Shown here piece by piece: positions 54,140 to 64,000 of a stretch of 64,000 nucleotides of DNA; within the stretch, counting starts at the first letter, position 1; the number at the start of each line of letters is the position of its first letter. The notes below the pieces were generated by a model, which worked only from the letters and a program-made list of their open reading frames with translations, was not told the DNA's origin and did not search any database. The position numbers and the translations under genes were made by a program. Origin of the DNA: Timema cristinae (taxonomy: Eukaryota; Arthropoda; Insecta; Phasmatodea; Timematidae); the NCBI GenBank assembly GCA_039000515.1, contig JBCFYV010009882.1:65139375-65203374 (forward strand), in the 5' to 3' direction.

Positions 54140-56328
54140 TTATTCAGCGAATACATGTTCCTCATCTACAACCTCTGATGAGACCAGGGAGTTATAAAAA
54201 TTGTGTTGCACTGGAGAAATATACTTCAATAATCTATTAATGCCATTAAGTTTAGCCTTTTCAATTGGTCTTTTGCCAATGTATTTTAATGGATGTCCTT
54301 CATTCAAATGATTTAATTTTGGTGATGTTAATTTCCTCACAGAAGGATGGTTAACTTCTATTGTACACCATTCTTCACTTTTGTGTGAGTATTTAAAGTC
54401 AATAATGTTCTTTCTAAACCTTATTTGAGCAATATTATTGATGATAAGTTAATCACCTGTAGATGTCTTTAGGGTATTCAAAGCATATTTTAGTTTCATT
54501 TTACTCATAAGATAAACATCTTTAGACTCCATGAGAGTGTTGCGGAAAGGTGTGTTTTTCCTGGTATTTTGAATCAGTTTGACAAATTCACTTGGATGAT
54601 AGACTGTTTCCCAATGGTTTTGTTTTTCTTGTTCTATTAATCCAAAGTCTCGGTTACTTGGAAGCATTGAATGCCCAGAAGATGGAAATTCGTGATCTAT
54701 TTCTTCAAATACTCCTTTTTGAACTAAATCATATTCAAGTGAGAAGATGGTGTAGTTTTTATTCTGCCCTATACAAGAGTCTGACCAGATATTAAGTTTT
54801 TCTGGGCTAACTGATTTCTTAATTTAATTAATAAACTTAAGTAGGCACGAACCAATTTCATCAGCTCCACGTCCAGCAACAACCTCTGTCCAAGGATACA
54901 TGTATCCCTTTTCAGTATTGATTACATGGATACCAAGATTGTACATCCATAGCTTGCGATAGTAAAAAGCTTCTTAAACATTCAAACATGGCATTGGAAA
55001 TGTATGTTGTAAATCCATAGAAATAAAAATGTCCTTCAAATCCCTCTTTGATTTTGCTATAGTTGAATCTTCTTTAGTCATTGCCTGTGGCAGCTCGTAG
55101 CTAAAATTAGTGGGGGTGCTGCTCCAGAAATTTTTTAGCCTTTATTTTAAAATTGTGTAAAAGGAAAAAAAAAACATGTATAGGAAGAAAATTTATTCAT
55201 GAACTTGATAAAATCTTAACAAAAAAAAACCAAACCGTTTTACTTACATTAACTTAAATTGTTACAGTTCAAGCTTGATCTATTCATTTAAAAATGAAAT
55301 CCATTCTTCTTGGTTTATTTGCACAAAAAGTTCAATAATTTTCTCATTGATCTCTGGATGACAATTGAGGAAATTTTTCTCCATTGAAAGTACTGCAAGC
55401 ACATTTAATCTTTCTGTTAAATAAAAAAAATAAAAAAATGAACCAAATAGAATAGCTGGAAGCAGAATAATAATCTAATTCTAAACTCTTCTACATTTTA
55501 TCACATTCAAGAATATGGTTCACAGTTTTTAAGCACAACACACACTGAGTAAAAAAAAACTTCCTTCCACCATCACGCCAGAGCTGACACTGCGAGAGCA
55601 ACAGTGCTCTCTCTACCTGGCAGTCCCGCCTTCCTCCCCACTCCCCTCCTATGTGTGCATGCGCACAACAGTCAAACACCACGTCATTGGCACTGTGAAG
55701 CGCACAGTTCCATACAAAGATTTTTGTATCTTTTTCTTAAACTGGGGGATGGCTACTGAAGTACTGACATTAAGCTCAAGGAATATATATTGTACTACAA
55801 AAATAAAGAAATAATTAAAGAAAAAAAGGCTCATTCTAATAAATGTTATCGATAATATCAAGTGGAAATAGGAGGTGCTGCAGTTCCTTAGTGCCTATAC
55901 ACGAGCCGCCACTGGTCATTGCCTAGCCAAGATCGGCTTCTGATTTATGTTGTTTCAATTTTTCCTGAATTTTCACTAAGCTGTACTTTGAATGATTCAC
56001 ATTTTGCACAAATGTCAGATTTAGGTGTGTTAAAAGACAGGTTAAAATTTTCATTGAAAATTTTCCGGTAGGATGCTTCACTTACAGGTGTACAATCTGT
56101 GTCATTATCACCGTCTTCAGATGAAATATGATGGTCATTATAATTCCATGTTTTAACACTTTGTTTTCTCAGTTGTTTGTGCTGGGGGTGTAATTCAAGC
56201 AATAACTTGTACATCCTTCTAATGTTGAGAGACATATTCAGATACTTTTTATGTGGATTGCTGTAAGGTTTTGGCATACTTGGAAAAGAAGCAATATGTG
56301 TTTTTCTTTTTTCTATAATGCCATCCAC
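54140..56328 (-). pseudogene. Putative transposase of the FNLSF..P..D.C..C family, broken
   Basis: Minus-strand pieces in order: 56,328-55,945 with PVSEASYRKIFNENFNLSF and NTPKSDICAKCESFKVQLS, a Cys-rich zinc-binding stretch; after a MITE, 55,076-54,838 with KRDLKDIFISMDLQHTFPMP, EAFYYRKLWMYNLGIHVI and YPWTEVVAGRGADEIGSCLL; 54,667-54,449 with LPSNRDFGLIEQEKQNHWET; 54,430-54,140 with LLKYISPVQHNFYNSL near the stop. The same order of motifs occurs in a large group of uncharacterised insect proteins. Conserved acidic residues (MD, GADE, NRDFG) could be catalytic, but this is inference. At least two stops or frame changes plus the MITE inactivate it. Its position between matched inverted ends argues that the family is a transposase. 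Confidence 0.75.
55085..55914. mobile_element. hAT MITE, 830 bp, 8-bp target duplication
   Basis: The inverted ends CTGTGGCAGCTCGTAGCT (left) and CAGTGGCGGCTCGTGTAT (right, reverse complemented) also share an inner GGTGCTGC. They are flanked by a perfect GTCATTGC at 55,077-55,084 and 55,915-55,922. It interrupts the putative transposase gene. No coding was recognised inside. Confidence 0.93.
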
Positions 56329-56874
56329 AATTATAATTATACCCTTGTTTTGGCATCAACCGTCTGGCAATGGAGCAAAAAAAAAAACCCATTTGTGTGA
56401 AAATGGAATCCCCAAGAATAATTATTGAAGCTATGTTGGTCAATACATGATGAATGAATATCCAAATTCAAATTATAGTTACTATATATCTTTTGTATTA
56501 AGGCTTAACGCTAGTATATAAGCCCATATCCAATAAGAAAGTAAAATATATTTTTGGAAATTTTCTTATGTTGATTAGATGAGTCCATATCCAGAAAAAA
56601 AATATACAACTATATTTGGATAAGGGCTTATCACATACATGAGTCCTTATTTAATTTTGAAATACAGTGTTTTTAGAGGCCTAGCTGACTGCACATAAGT
56701 CCATATCCATAAGTAAGAAGTACATCTTGTTGTTTTGGATAAGGGACTACCACTATTGTGTTCTATTTATTCATCATACTTTGTAAGAACATGCGTTCTT
56801 ATCCAAACAGGCCATTTTCCCCAAAAACTCAATTTCTTAAAAAAAAGTGGATTAGCCCTTATCCAAATCAACCC

Positions 56875-57249
56875 TTTAAATATAAATCATACTTTCATTT
56901 TCACCTTAAATAGGTCTACATTAAGAACTATTTTATGGACAAAGAACATAATATATTACAAGGGGGTTAAACAATACATCTTATACTTTTTTAAATGCTA
57001 GTATTTATACAAGGAATCTGGAATTATGATAAGTTTTCTTGTTTGAACACTGAGACCTTTTGCCCATGGAGCTACTCAACTGTTATTGGACTTGCCTGTT
57101 AATGAAGTCACAACTAGTCAGTAACTTGTTTTTACTTGTGTTTTGCACAAGGTTCTATGCAAAAGTGGCGGAATTTAAATCCGTTTCCTACTATCTAGCT
57201 GCAAGCCCCTTCTTCAGGCTTCTAGACTATCTAATATTTATTAATATAA
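56875..57249. other. No gene seen
   Basis: AT-rich flank of the transposon; open + frames at 56,735-57,001 and 57,060-57,335 have no motif and run into low-complexity DNA. Confidence 0.5.
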
Positions 57250-57490
57250 TTTCTAGTGATGATAATAACTACAACAACATAAATGACACCGAGGACGATG
57301 ACAATGATGAAGATATGATGATAATACTATTATAACAACGACAGTAACAATACCAATGATAATAATAAATAACATTGATAGTAACAATTATAATCGTAAT
57401 AATCATAATAACTTTGATGATAATGATGATGATGATAATAACTACAGTAACAATAATGATGATGATGATGATGATGATAATAATTAATAA
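57250..57490. repeat. Low-complexity AAT/GAT-rich microsatellite
   Basis: Irregular GATGATAATAAC-type repeats with a pure (GAT)n run near 57,456-57,478. Open frames over it (Tyr/His-rich on the minus strand) are artefacts. Confidence 0.9.
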
Positions 57491-58654
57491 TAATTATTGA
57501 CTCTTTGTTGCGGCAAAGGTACTGCAAAAAACTAATGCAAGATTTTTACCATGGCACAGACGGTTGAAAGAAAGCTACCTCGAATAGTACATTAAATGTT
57601 TAATAATGATTCATTCATGATGAATGAGTTTGTAACTGATGTAGACCGGTGACTTGCATGTTGAGTTTCCAGTGACTAATCACAAACACTTTTTAAACCG
57701 GTTAGCAAACAGCATGCCTGTGAGCGGACTGCTATTGAAATACATTAGTGGTGACACTCAAATTATTGGTTGGTAATTTAGGTTCTACTTACGTCACTTT
57801 TGAGTCTTATTTGAGTAGCTTCTTGGGCGAAAGGCCTAAAGCATTACCTTTCTAAAAATTATTGTTAGCTACTTTTACTTTAGATTCTGAAAACATTGTT
57901 TTGTGTATTGTACATGCTCAACAAATTTTAAATTAATTTGGTTTATATCTAGTTTTAAAATGTAAGGCAAAAAAATCTTCTATATTTCTTGTTGAGACTG
58001 TCATTATAAAATATGTCATGTAATATGCACAAAAATCGATGATTAATATAATATTTGCAACACCATTGGCTAGAGTTAATATATAAAGAGATATAAGGTG
58101 TGATGATTGTATCTATAATTTCAGTCTTGCCTTCATCATAATATAAGTTACACCACTGCTATTCATTCATTATTCTCTCTTAATCTTAACCCTACTATCG
58201 TTATGATTGAAACGATTAACCAAACAAGGTGTGTAACAATATGGTCTTTCTTGCCAAGGGTAAAACTCAATCCATTGCATTTGTTGTTTTGGTTTACCAT
58301 TTTATCCATTCGTGAATGCTGGTAAAAATCCTTTAAATTCGTACTCCGTTTGTTTTCTTAGGCGAAAGTGTTTTAAATCACTAATATATCTTATAAATAT
58401 AAAATAATGTTCACTAAAACATTTTAAATACAGTTTCTTTAACTACATAAATAAAGATTTGTCATTAAGAGCTACCATGTGGGTGACATAATATAATCAA
58501 TTACCCTTCTCATGTCTACTTGTGGATTAATCCATTAATAACCGCGATGTTGAAGGAGATACCTTTACGTTGCTGTTAAAAAATTCCTAATTTATTTTTT
58601 AAATAATATGATTTTTTTTAAACTTGTTATCTCTAGTTACATGTTTTCTTTCAG
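57491..58654. other. Upstream intron or 5' flank of the ABCA gene
   Basis: AT-rich DNA ending in a polypyrimidine tract and TTCTTTCAG acceptor (58,646-58,654). Because the first coding exon begins with an acceptor, a non-coding exon and promoter must lie further left, either here or upstream. Neither was located. Confidence 0.5.
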
Positions 58655-58818
58655 GCTATACTCTACATTCCAAATAGTTCAAGATTGATTCCAAAACCAG
58701 CCTCCACAGGTGCTCATCTTATAAAATGGGGGAGAGATCAACATTCAAATCACAGCTTAAAGCTATGATCATAAGAAATCTTTTGCTTAAAAAACGTGAA
58801 AAAAGAAAGACCATAGCA
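58655..58818 (+). CDS. ABC transporter subfamily A, first coding exon
   Basis: The exon runs from acceptor TTTCAG| (58,654) to donor GCA|GTGAGT (58,819). The first 71 bases are 5' untranslated; the ATG at 58,726-58,728 opens 31 codons, beginning MGERSTFKSQLKAMIIRNLL and ending in a K/R-rich patch. This is the cytosolic N-terminal helix found in insect ABCA proteins (F..QLKAM..RN.LLKKR.KR.T). No stop or frame error is seen, and the exon joins in phase 0 to 60,946. ABCA proteins are full-size membrane transporters, mostly of lipids. This is a host gene and not a transposon. Confidence 0.82.
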
Positions 58819-60945
58819 GTGAGTAATATGTTATGCACATGTAAAATGTGACCTATATTTTTAAATTTATAAAAATATCTATTTAGGCTTATTATATTGG
58901 TATTAAGCTAAAGCTGAAACATTTTAGCAGTAATTCATTATAAATTTTATATAGTTAGTGTATATTTCTATTCTTAGCTTCTTTCTTATCCGAACATTTA
59001 TAATCATTCTTCTCTCTAAATACCTTTCATATCTCCCCTCCAATAGAGAATTTGTAGTCATTCCTCTCCTCTAAGACCCCTTTTATCTCTCCTCCACTTG
59101 AGCGTTTGTAGTAGCCTCCAAACTCTTTACTTTCCCTTTAAAAGATGTTACATTTACTAGTATCCAATTGCTCATACATGGTAAAAAATAATAGCCATCC
59201 ATTATTTCCCCTTGAATGTAGTTGGCAACTCCAGATCACAAGGTGAACAGGCTATGATGGTTGCTATTCACACTGGTTCTCTCATATTCGCCATTACTTT
59301 TCCCGTATTATTTGTGAGCTGTTCTCTAGAGTAAGCAGACTTAGTCAAAAGTAATTCTTTAAATGGGCCTTGACTTTGTATGATTGATATAAATATGTAA
59401 TTACCATAATACTGCTACTATAGAAAACAGATAGTCCTGATACAATTATTCTAGTCATCATTATCACCAGGTCACCAATTTTGCAATTGGTTTGGTGTAG
59501 CTATCCACTTTTTCCTATCCTTGGCCAAATTTTTTACATCTTCATACCTTCTTCTGCCAACATTGTCTGCTATCTTAAAGTGGGTTACTTCTAATATGTT
59601 TGCACATGGTATCGCTAATATTTCAAAAGTGGGTCTGGCCCAGTTCAGTGGTTGATTGGTATAAGGCATCACTTTTGCAATATGTTGGCCAGCCGGTGAT
59701 GGGGGTACCAATGTTCGAATCCTGGTCAGGTATACCAAGGGTGGTTTTTCTATAAAGGTTTTTACACTCGCCCCTCACATAAATGTGGATAAAAAAGGGT
59801 CTGTGTTTATTTTTTAATATATTACAACTTTTACACATTTTAACATATTTAAATAAACATAATTAAATATGTTGTCAAATTATGTGCTACCGTATATAGA
59901 AATAATAATTTATGTTATTTAATGATTATGTTATACAATTAACCAACTGGTTCACAAAAAGTATGGTCTATATATGTATATGTCTAACTTAAACAATGTT
60001 TTTTAATAAAAACTTAGAGCAACTAAATTTATTACCACCAAGTGAAAGCATAGTTCATAATTATTCACAAACAAAAATTTAATTTGATCAGGAATATAGG
60101 ATACATATACAAAGTTTTGTCTGCAGCTCGAGTATTTACCCAGTAACAGAAAACAATTAAAATTTTAAAAACTTATTTGTGCATTGGGCAATCACTTAAA
60201 TAAGTTTTGAACAGTATTTGTAGATATGCCTACTTAGTCTTCTCTTTGAATAGGTAGCTTTAATTCATACCTAGACTTTATTCTTTTATTTTTAGAGTAT
60301 TTTTCAGACTAAGGTAACATTAAAATTTCACAAAATAGGCCTATCTAAAACTATCCTCTGAATCCTCAAACAGGATGCCTTAAAATGCTGATATACTATA
60401 TTTAAATCAAATTCACATAATATTTTGCTTCTTTTTTAATATATATGATAGGCCCTGATATGAAAAATTACAAATTGAAAAAAAAAGTTGAATTAGGAAT
60501 AACAGTCCTCAACATACTACAATATTGTAGATGTAAATTGGCCATCTGAGTCAAATTATGCTAACTATCAATTGAATTAATATTTGCTAATTACTGCATT
60601 TGGACAGAAATTTTGCATAGTTTTTCTTTGTGGGAGATAAAAGTTAATTTTATTTGAAAATATTTTAACTAAAGTAAATATATACAAAATAGAGAATGTT
60701 TATCCTTATACGGTATTTTATATTTCCTGAATGGCATAATTAAAGGTGAAGCCCATGAATAGCTTATTGAAAGAGCAGTAGTGCATCAAAGTCAAATATA
60801 TAGGCCTTGAATATATACTAATCCATTGTTTCCACCAAATGTGTAAAGATTTATGCTGACTTTGCAGAGTTTAAAACACTACTTAGTTGAGATTTATGAT
60901 GAATGTAATATGTACGGTAATATATTACTTTATATAATGTTGCAG
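58819..60945 (+). other. ABCA intron 1
   Basis: A 2,127-bp GT-AG intron, AT-rich, containing a SINE (59,635-59,800) in the same orientation as the gene. Nothing else was recognised. Confidence 0.7.
59635..59800 (+). repeat. SINE copy in the ABCA intron
   Basis: The A-box region CCCAGTTCAGTGGTTGATTG, the B-box region ATGTTCGAATCCTGGTCAGG and the body phrase GGTGGTTTTTCTATAAAGGT. The tail is lost. Confidence 0.7.
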
Positions 60946-61119
60946 GAGGTATTTTTGCCACTATACTCTTTGGGGATCTTGATTGTTATCAAAATAATGA
61001 TACCAAATCCGAATTTCCCTGTAATGAGCACACCAAGAGGAGAAGCCAATTTATTTGAACATTTCCAACAGTTCAAGAACCACACTGTGGCAATAGTGCC
61101 TAATTCCACTGAAATACAG
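60946..61119 (+). CDS. ABC transporter subfamily A, second coding exon
   Basis: From acceptor TTGCAG| (60,945) to donor CAG|GTACTA (61,120), 174 bases, 58 codons, no stop. It begins EVFLPLYSLGILIVIKIMIP, the first membrane-spanning helix of ABCA transporters, followed by NPNFP, a widely kept motif after this helix (PNPN.P). The rest, with EHFQQFKNHTVAIVPNSTE, starts the large extracellular domain. The gene continues to the right, but no third exon was found before 64,000, so the remainder is outside the window. Confidence 0.85.
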
Positions 61120-62989
61120 GTACTAGTGTATTAAACCAAGTTTATGGTAGGTAACATTAAAAATAAAAATATTAAAATTGTATAGATTTGCAAATAAAAG
61201 GCAAACAAAATGAAACAATTTTGTTTCTAATAAAAATTAGGAATAAAAATGGAGTACAAAATTGTAAGTCACAGTCAATAAACTGTTAATCAAGCAAATA
61301 CCTAAGATATAAAAGTTTCTAGTGAATAGTTTGAGATTACATTCTAAATACTTTGCTAGATAGGTATAATCATCAGACCATAACATTTTAAATATATTCC
61401 CCTCCTAGAATAGGTATTAAATGTAGGCCCCTACTACAATCCAAGTAAATTTTGAGTTTTCATGGTGAATAAGTCTTTCAAATTCCAATCAATAACTTAA
61501 ATGTCATAAAAATGTAATATAATTTAGGTTAAAATTAAATATTGAAGTGGGGTTTAGAATAACTCTTTTAAAATTCAAAGTCTTGTTTTAACTTTAGAAG
61601 CAAGACATAGTCTACATTAAGTTTGGTATGTACAAACCATGGAGTTTAATCCTGCTTTCAAAATATTATTTGATTAATACTATTGCTTGGACAAATTAAT
61701 TTGCTAGATATAAATATAGAGCTTGCTCAAGTTAAATTGATTTATCCTAGTTGAATGCACATTCACATCAATTAGGGTATATTATTTTTGACTATGTAAA
61801 TGTCAAACTCAATGAAAATTAAATTAATTACTTCTCCCTACCATCTTGAACTAACCTTTTGACACTTTATATGATGTGTATGTCAACCTTAAATTTTTAT
61901 TTTATAGTTTAATTTTGTTACTCGTTTATGTTTTTTAAAAGTGAATACACAGCTCTATCTATATCCACATTTTATAATTTCTAAAACTTGTCCCACATTG
62001 ACTTTATGAGCCCCAAATTAGCCACTTATTCAAAATTTGCCATGTTAGAAAATTTTTCTTGACGAAGGGCTTTAAGAAATAAGTTTTTCCCCTACACACA
62101 CTACCCATACATAGGTATGTATTTCAGGGTAAAAATCCTCTCTACTTTCTATCTATCACCAAATTTTTAAAGCTAGAATCTAGTAAAAATGTGAATTCTT
62201 TTGGATAATATTTAATCTCAACCAAAATTTGAAAGCTTAACTAGGCATTAACTTAAAACTGTTTTAAAATGTTAAAAGAGTTTATATTATGAGATTTTTT
62301 AATGAGCCTAGAATGGATTTTAAAACTCTTACACAACAAAATTAACCACCACTACAATAATTCCATTTTTTTGCTGTTCTCGGAATATGTAATGGCTTAC
62401 ATATCAGGGAGGGGCTTAATGTGATAAAAAAAAATTGTTAATCGAAGGAAAATGGGCACTACACACACACACACAGAAAAGTTCACCAAAATAAAAACTG
62501 GTTGATAAATAGCCATTTATTGAATTCAGATGACCTTATAAACATCTGCTCCAAACTGTAATTATTAATATAAATTCTGTTCATTCCTCTTTGTTGCTCT
62601 AATAATATTTTACTTGCTTAAGTTACTATTATTTATTCCTACTTGTTACTACTAGACATAGCTTAAAACTACCTTTATTAATAGTATCTTACAGGTCCTA
62701 CTTGATACATTATTATTTATGTATGGTGCCTTTTACAAAAGGTGGTTAGTTTTCTATGGGACTTTGTCTGAAAAATAACCCAACTTGGTTGACAAGGATT
62801 TGCATAATATATAGTTATGTAGTTAAATATAAATATAATAATATAAATATTACAAAAATATAAATCATATTTTTACCAGTGTCAGCGATACCTTATTTGG
62901 ACCTTATTTGTGTAGGTTTAACAAAAAATAGGGATTTTTAGGGGTTTGGCTGCCTAAGCCAAAGAGCGGCCCAGGAGCCCTCAACTGGT
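61120..62989 (+). other. ABCA intron 2, first part
   Basis: AT-rich intronic DNA. An (AC)n patch lies at 62,461-62,475. No exon, SINE or terminal repeat was recognised. Confidence 0.6.
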
Positions 62990-63520
62990 GGCAAATATTT
63001 GAAAATTGGATCACCCTTGAATCTATTTGGAGTGGCTCTTATTTGGAAATTTTTGAAAACCAATTACCTCTACAAGCTATTTAGAATGGTCTTCGCCTGG
63101 AAATTTTTTGAAAATTAGAGTCTAGAAGCTATTTGGAGTGTTCCTCCATACATTTTTTGAAATTTGGATGCCCCCTAGAAACTATTTGATGGTTCTTATC
63201 TGGAAACTTTTTGGAAATCAATTTCCTATACAAGCTATTTGTAGGGGTCTTCCTCCGAACATTTTTGAAATTTGGATACCCTTAGCTATTTATATTGGTC
63301 CTCTTATGAATATTTTTTGAAGATTAGATGCCTTTTAAATCTATTTAAAGTGGTCCATTCCCGTCATATTTTTTTTTTTATTATAGGATGCCTCTAGAAT
63401 CTTTGCCCGAAAATTTTTGAAAATTAAATTCCTCTAGATACTATTTAGAGTGAAACATATTTGAAAATGAGATGCCCCTGGAAGCTATTTGTAGCTTAAT
63501 TCAAGCCATCTTCAGCTTCC
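62990..63520. repeat. Diverged tandem repeat, about 60-bp unit (array B)
   Basis: The same family as 33,990-34,500: units share GAAAATTAGATGCC, CTAGAAGCTATTTGGAGTG and TTTTTTGAAA phrases. About eight or nine units. Confidence 0.78.
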
Positions 63521-63589
63521 TTTTTGAGAATATCAGAGAGGAGTGAAATACATATAGAGGTGGCCATATTTTTTCCAGGGGGCTCACAT

Positions 63590-63632
63590 TTTTTTTTCAG
63601 GGGGGAAATGCCCCTTGGTTCCGTCGCCTCTG
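63590..63632 (-). repeat. Solitary hAT-type terminus
   Basis: The reverse complement reads CAGAGGCGACGGAACC and then GGGGCATTTCCCCCCTG, matching the element end at 47,066. No coding or partner end is nearby. It is likely the remnant of another copy. Confidence 0.6.
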
Positions 63633-64000
63633 AATTTTACACATCCTTGATCTGTGTTCACCTTGTCTAAGATCAAATGGGTAAAATAAACTTACACTGC
63701 TGTATGTACCATTTCTTTTAAAATAAGCTATTTGTACTATTTCAAAATAAGAAAATCACTTGAATAATGCTTACTTCTGCCTTGCTACAGTTTACCTTCA
63801 TCACTCCATTAACCCTATTAAAATAACAAACTACTATAGAAACATTTTAGGACAGCCAACTTCCTGGAATCTCTCAAGTCCTCCATTAGCTAGCTTTATA
63901 CGCTTGAGTTCTTTTTATATAATTAATATCCCTTTTAGTAGTCAAACAATATTTTAATGGTGTTTCAGAGACATTTCTTTAGTTCAATTAAAGGAGGTCC
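63633..64000 (+). other. ABCA intron 2, right edge of window
   Basis: AT-rich, no exon recognised. The open + frame at 63,760-63,957 has no ABCA-like motif. Confidence 0.5.

Larger units (their letters stand above)
53173..56874 (-). mobile_element. 3.7-kb DNA transposon with GGGTTGATTTGGATAAGGG ends
   Basis: The terminal inverted repeats GGGTTGATTTGGATAAGGGT (left) and GGGTTGATTTGGATAAGGGC (right, reverse complemented) are identical over 19 bp. The core GGATAAGG / CCTTATCC recurs many times inside both ends (about 53,389, 53,419, 53,444; 56,615, 56,733, 56,798 and 56,850), as expected for transposase binding sites. One minus-strand gene lies inside. Nested insertions are a SINE (53,865-54,060) and a hAT MITE (55,085-55,914). 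Flanks are TGAA (left) and TTTAAA (right), so a decayed TTAA-type duplication is possible but not proven. The superfamily was not identified. Confidence 0.82.

Noticed and set aside
57060..57527. Tyr/His-rich and Asp/Asn-rich open frames
   Set aside because: Artefacts of the GAT/AAT microsatellite.
47066..63632. One 16.5-kb hAT element spanning both matching termini
   Set aside because: The neighbouring 8-mers do not match, unrelated full elements and host exons lie between, and the left coding region is truncated at 49,806.

Overview
The window is AT-rich eukaryotic nuclear DNA, made almost entirely of decayed transposable elements. GT-AG introns, Copia LTR retrotransposons with a half-tRNA-Met primer site, PIF/Harbinger, piggyBac, pogo and hAT elements, and a dense tRNA-derived SINE family all suggest an arthropod, most likely an insect with a large repeat-rich genome. 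Hemimetabolous is plausible, but the species cannot be named from the sequence. No prokaryotic signal is present.

Layout. 1-13,010: two copies of one two-gene Harbinger family lie head to head about a centre near 7,870. In this family the transposase and the MADF accessory protein sit on opposite strands and their exons interdigitate, each gene running through the other's intron. The left copy is interrupted by a Copia element (524-5,059, 5-bp target duplication). The right copy is interrupted by a deleted piggyBac element (8,884-10,273, TTAA duplication) and a small hAT-like MITE (11,099-11,374). 13,010-16,104: a second, 5'-truncated Copia element. 17,390-20,160: a Harbinger intron-type repeat and a second Harbinger family (TAA duplication, transposase exon 1 only). 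20,275-36,430: SINEs, MITEs, diverged tandem repeats and a GC-rich, CpG-rich island near 23,760-24,090 that may be a promoter. 37,319-41,051: a 44-bp satellite with two higher-order periods (390 and 132 bp), split by a pogo-like transposon with a PHD finger. 41,969-42,690: a third Harbinger family. 45,690-46,250: a relic of a widespread uncharacterised family. 47,066-49,806: the 5' part of a hAT element with TTF zinc finger and DUF4371-like coding. 49,955-51,237: another Harbinger fragment. 53,173-56,874: a 3.7-kb terminal-inverted-repeat transposon with an unusual, poorly characterised protein, itself hit by a hAT MITE (55,085-55,914) and a SINE.

The one convincing host gene begins at 58,655 on the + strand: the first two coding exons of an ABC subfamily A transporter (ATG at 58,726; exons joined in phase 0). 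It probably continues beyond 64,000. All other coding regions found are transposon-derived, and nearly all contain frameshifts or stops.

The genes do not form an operon or pathway. What connects them is insertion order: Harbinger copies first, then Copia, piggyBac and MITE insertions into them; satellite before pogo; SINE before its MITE; and the 3.7-kb transposon before its hAT MITE. Boundaries with target duplications were checked by eye base by base. Boundaries given as approximate were not resolvable.
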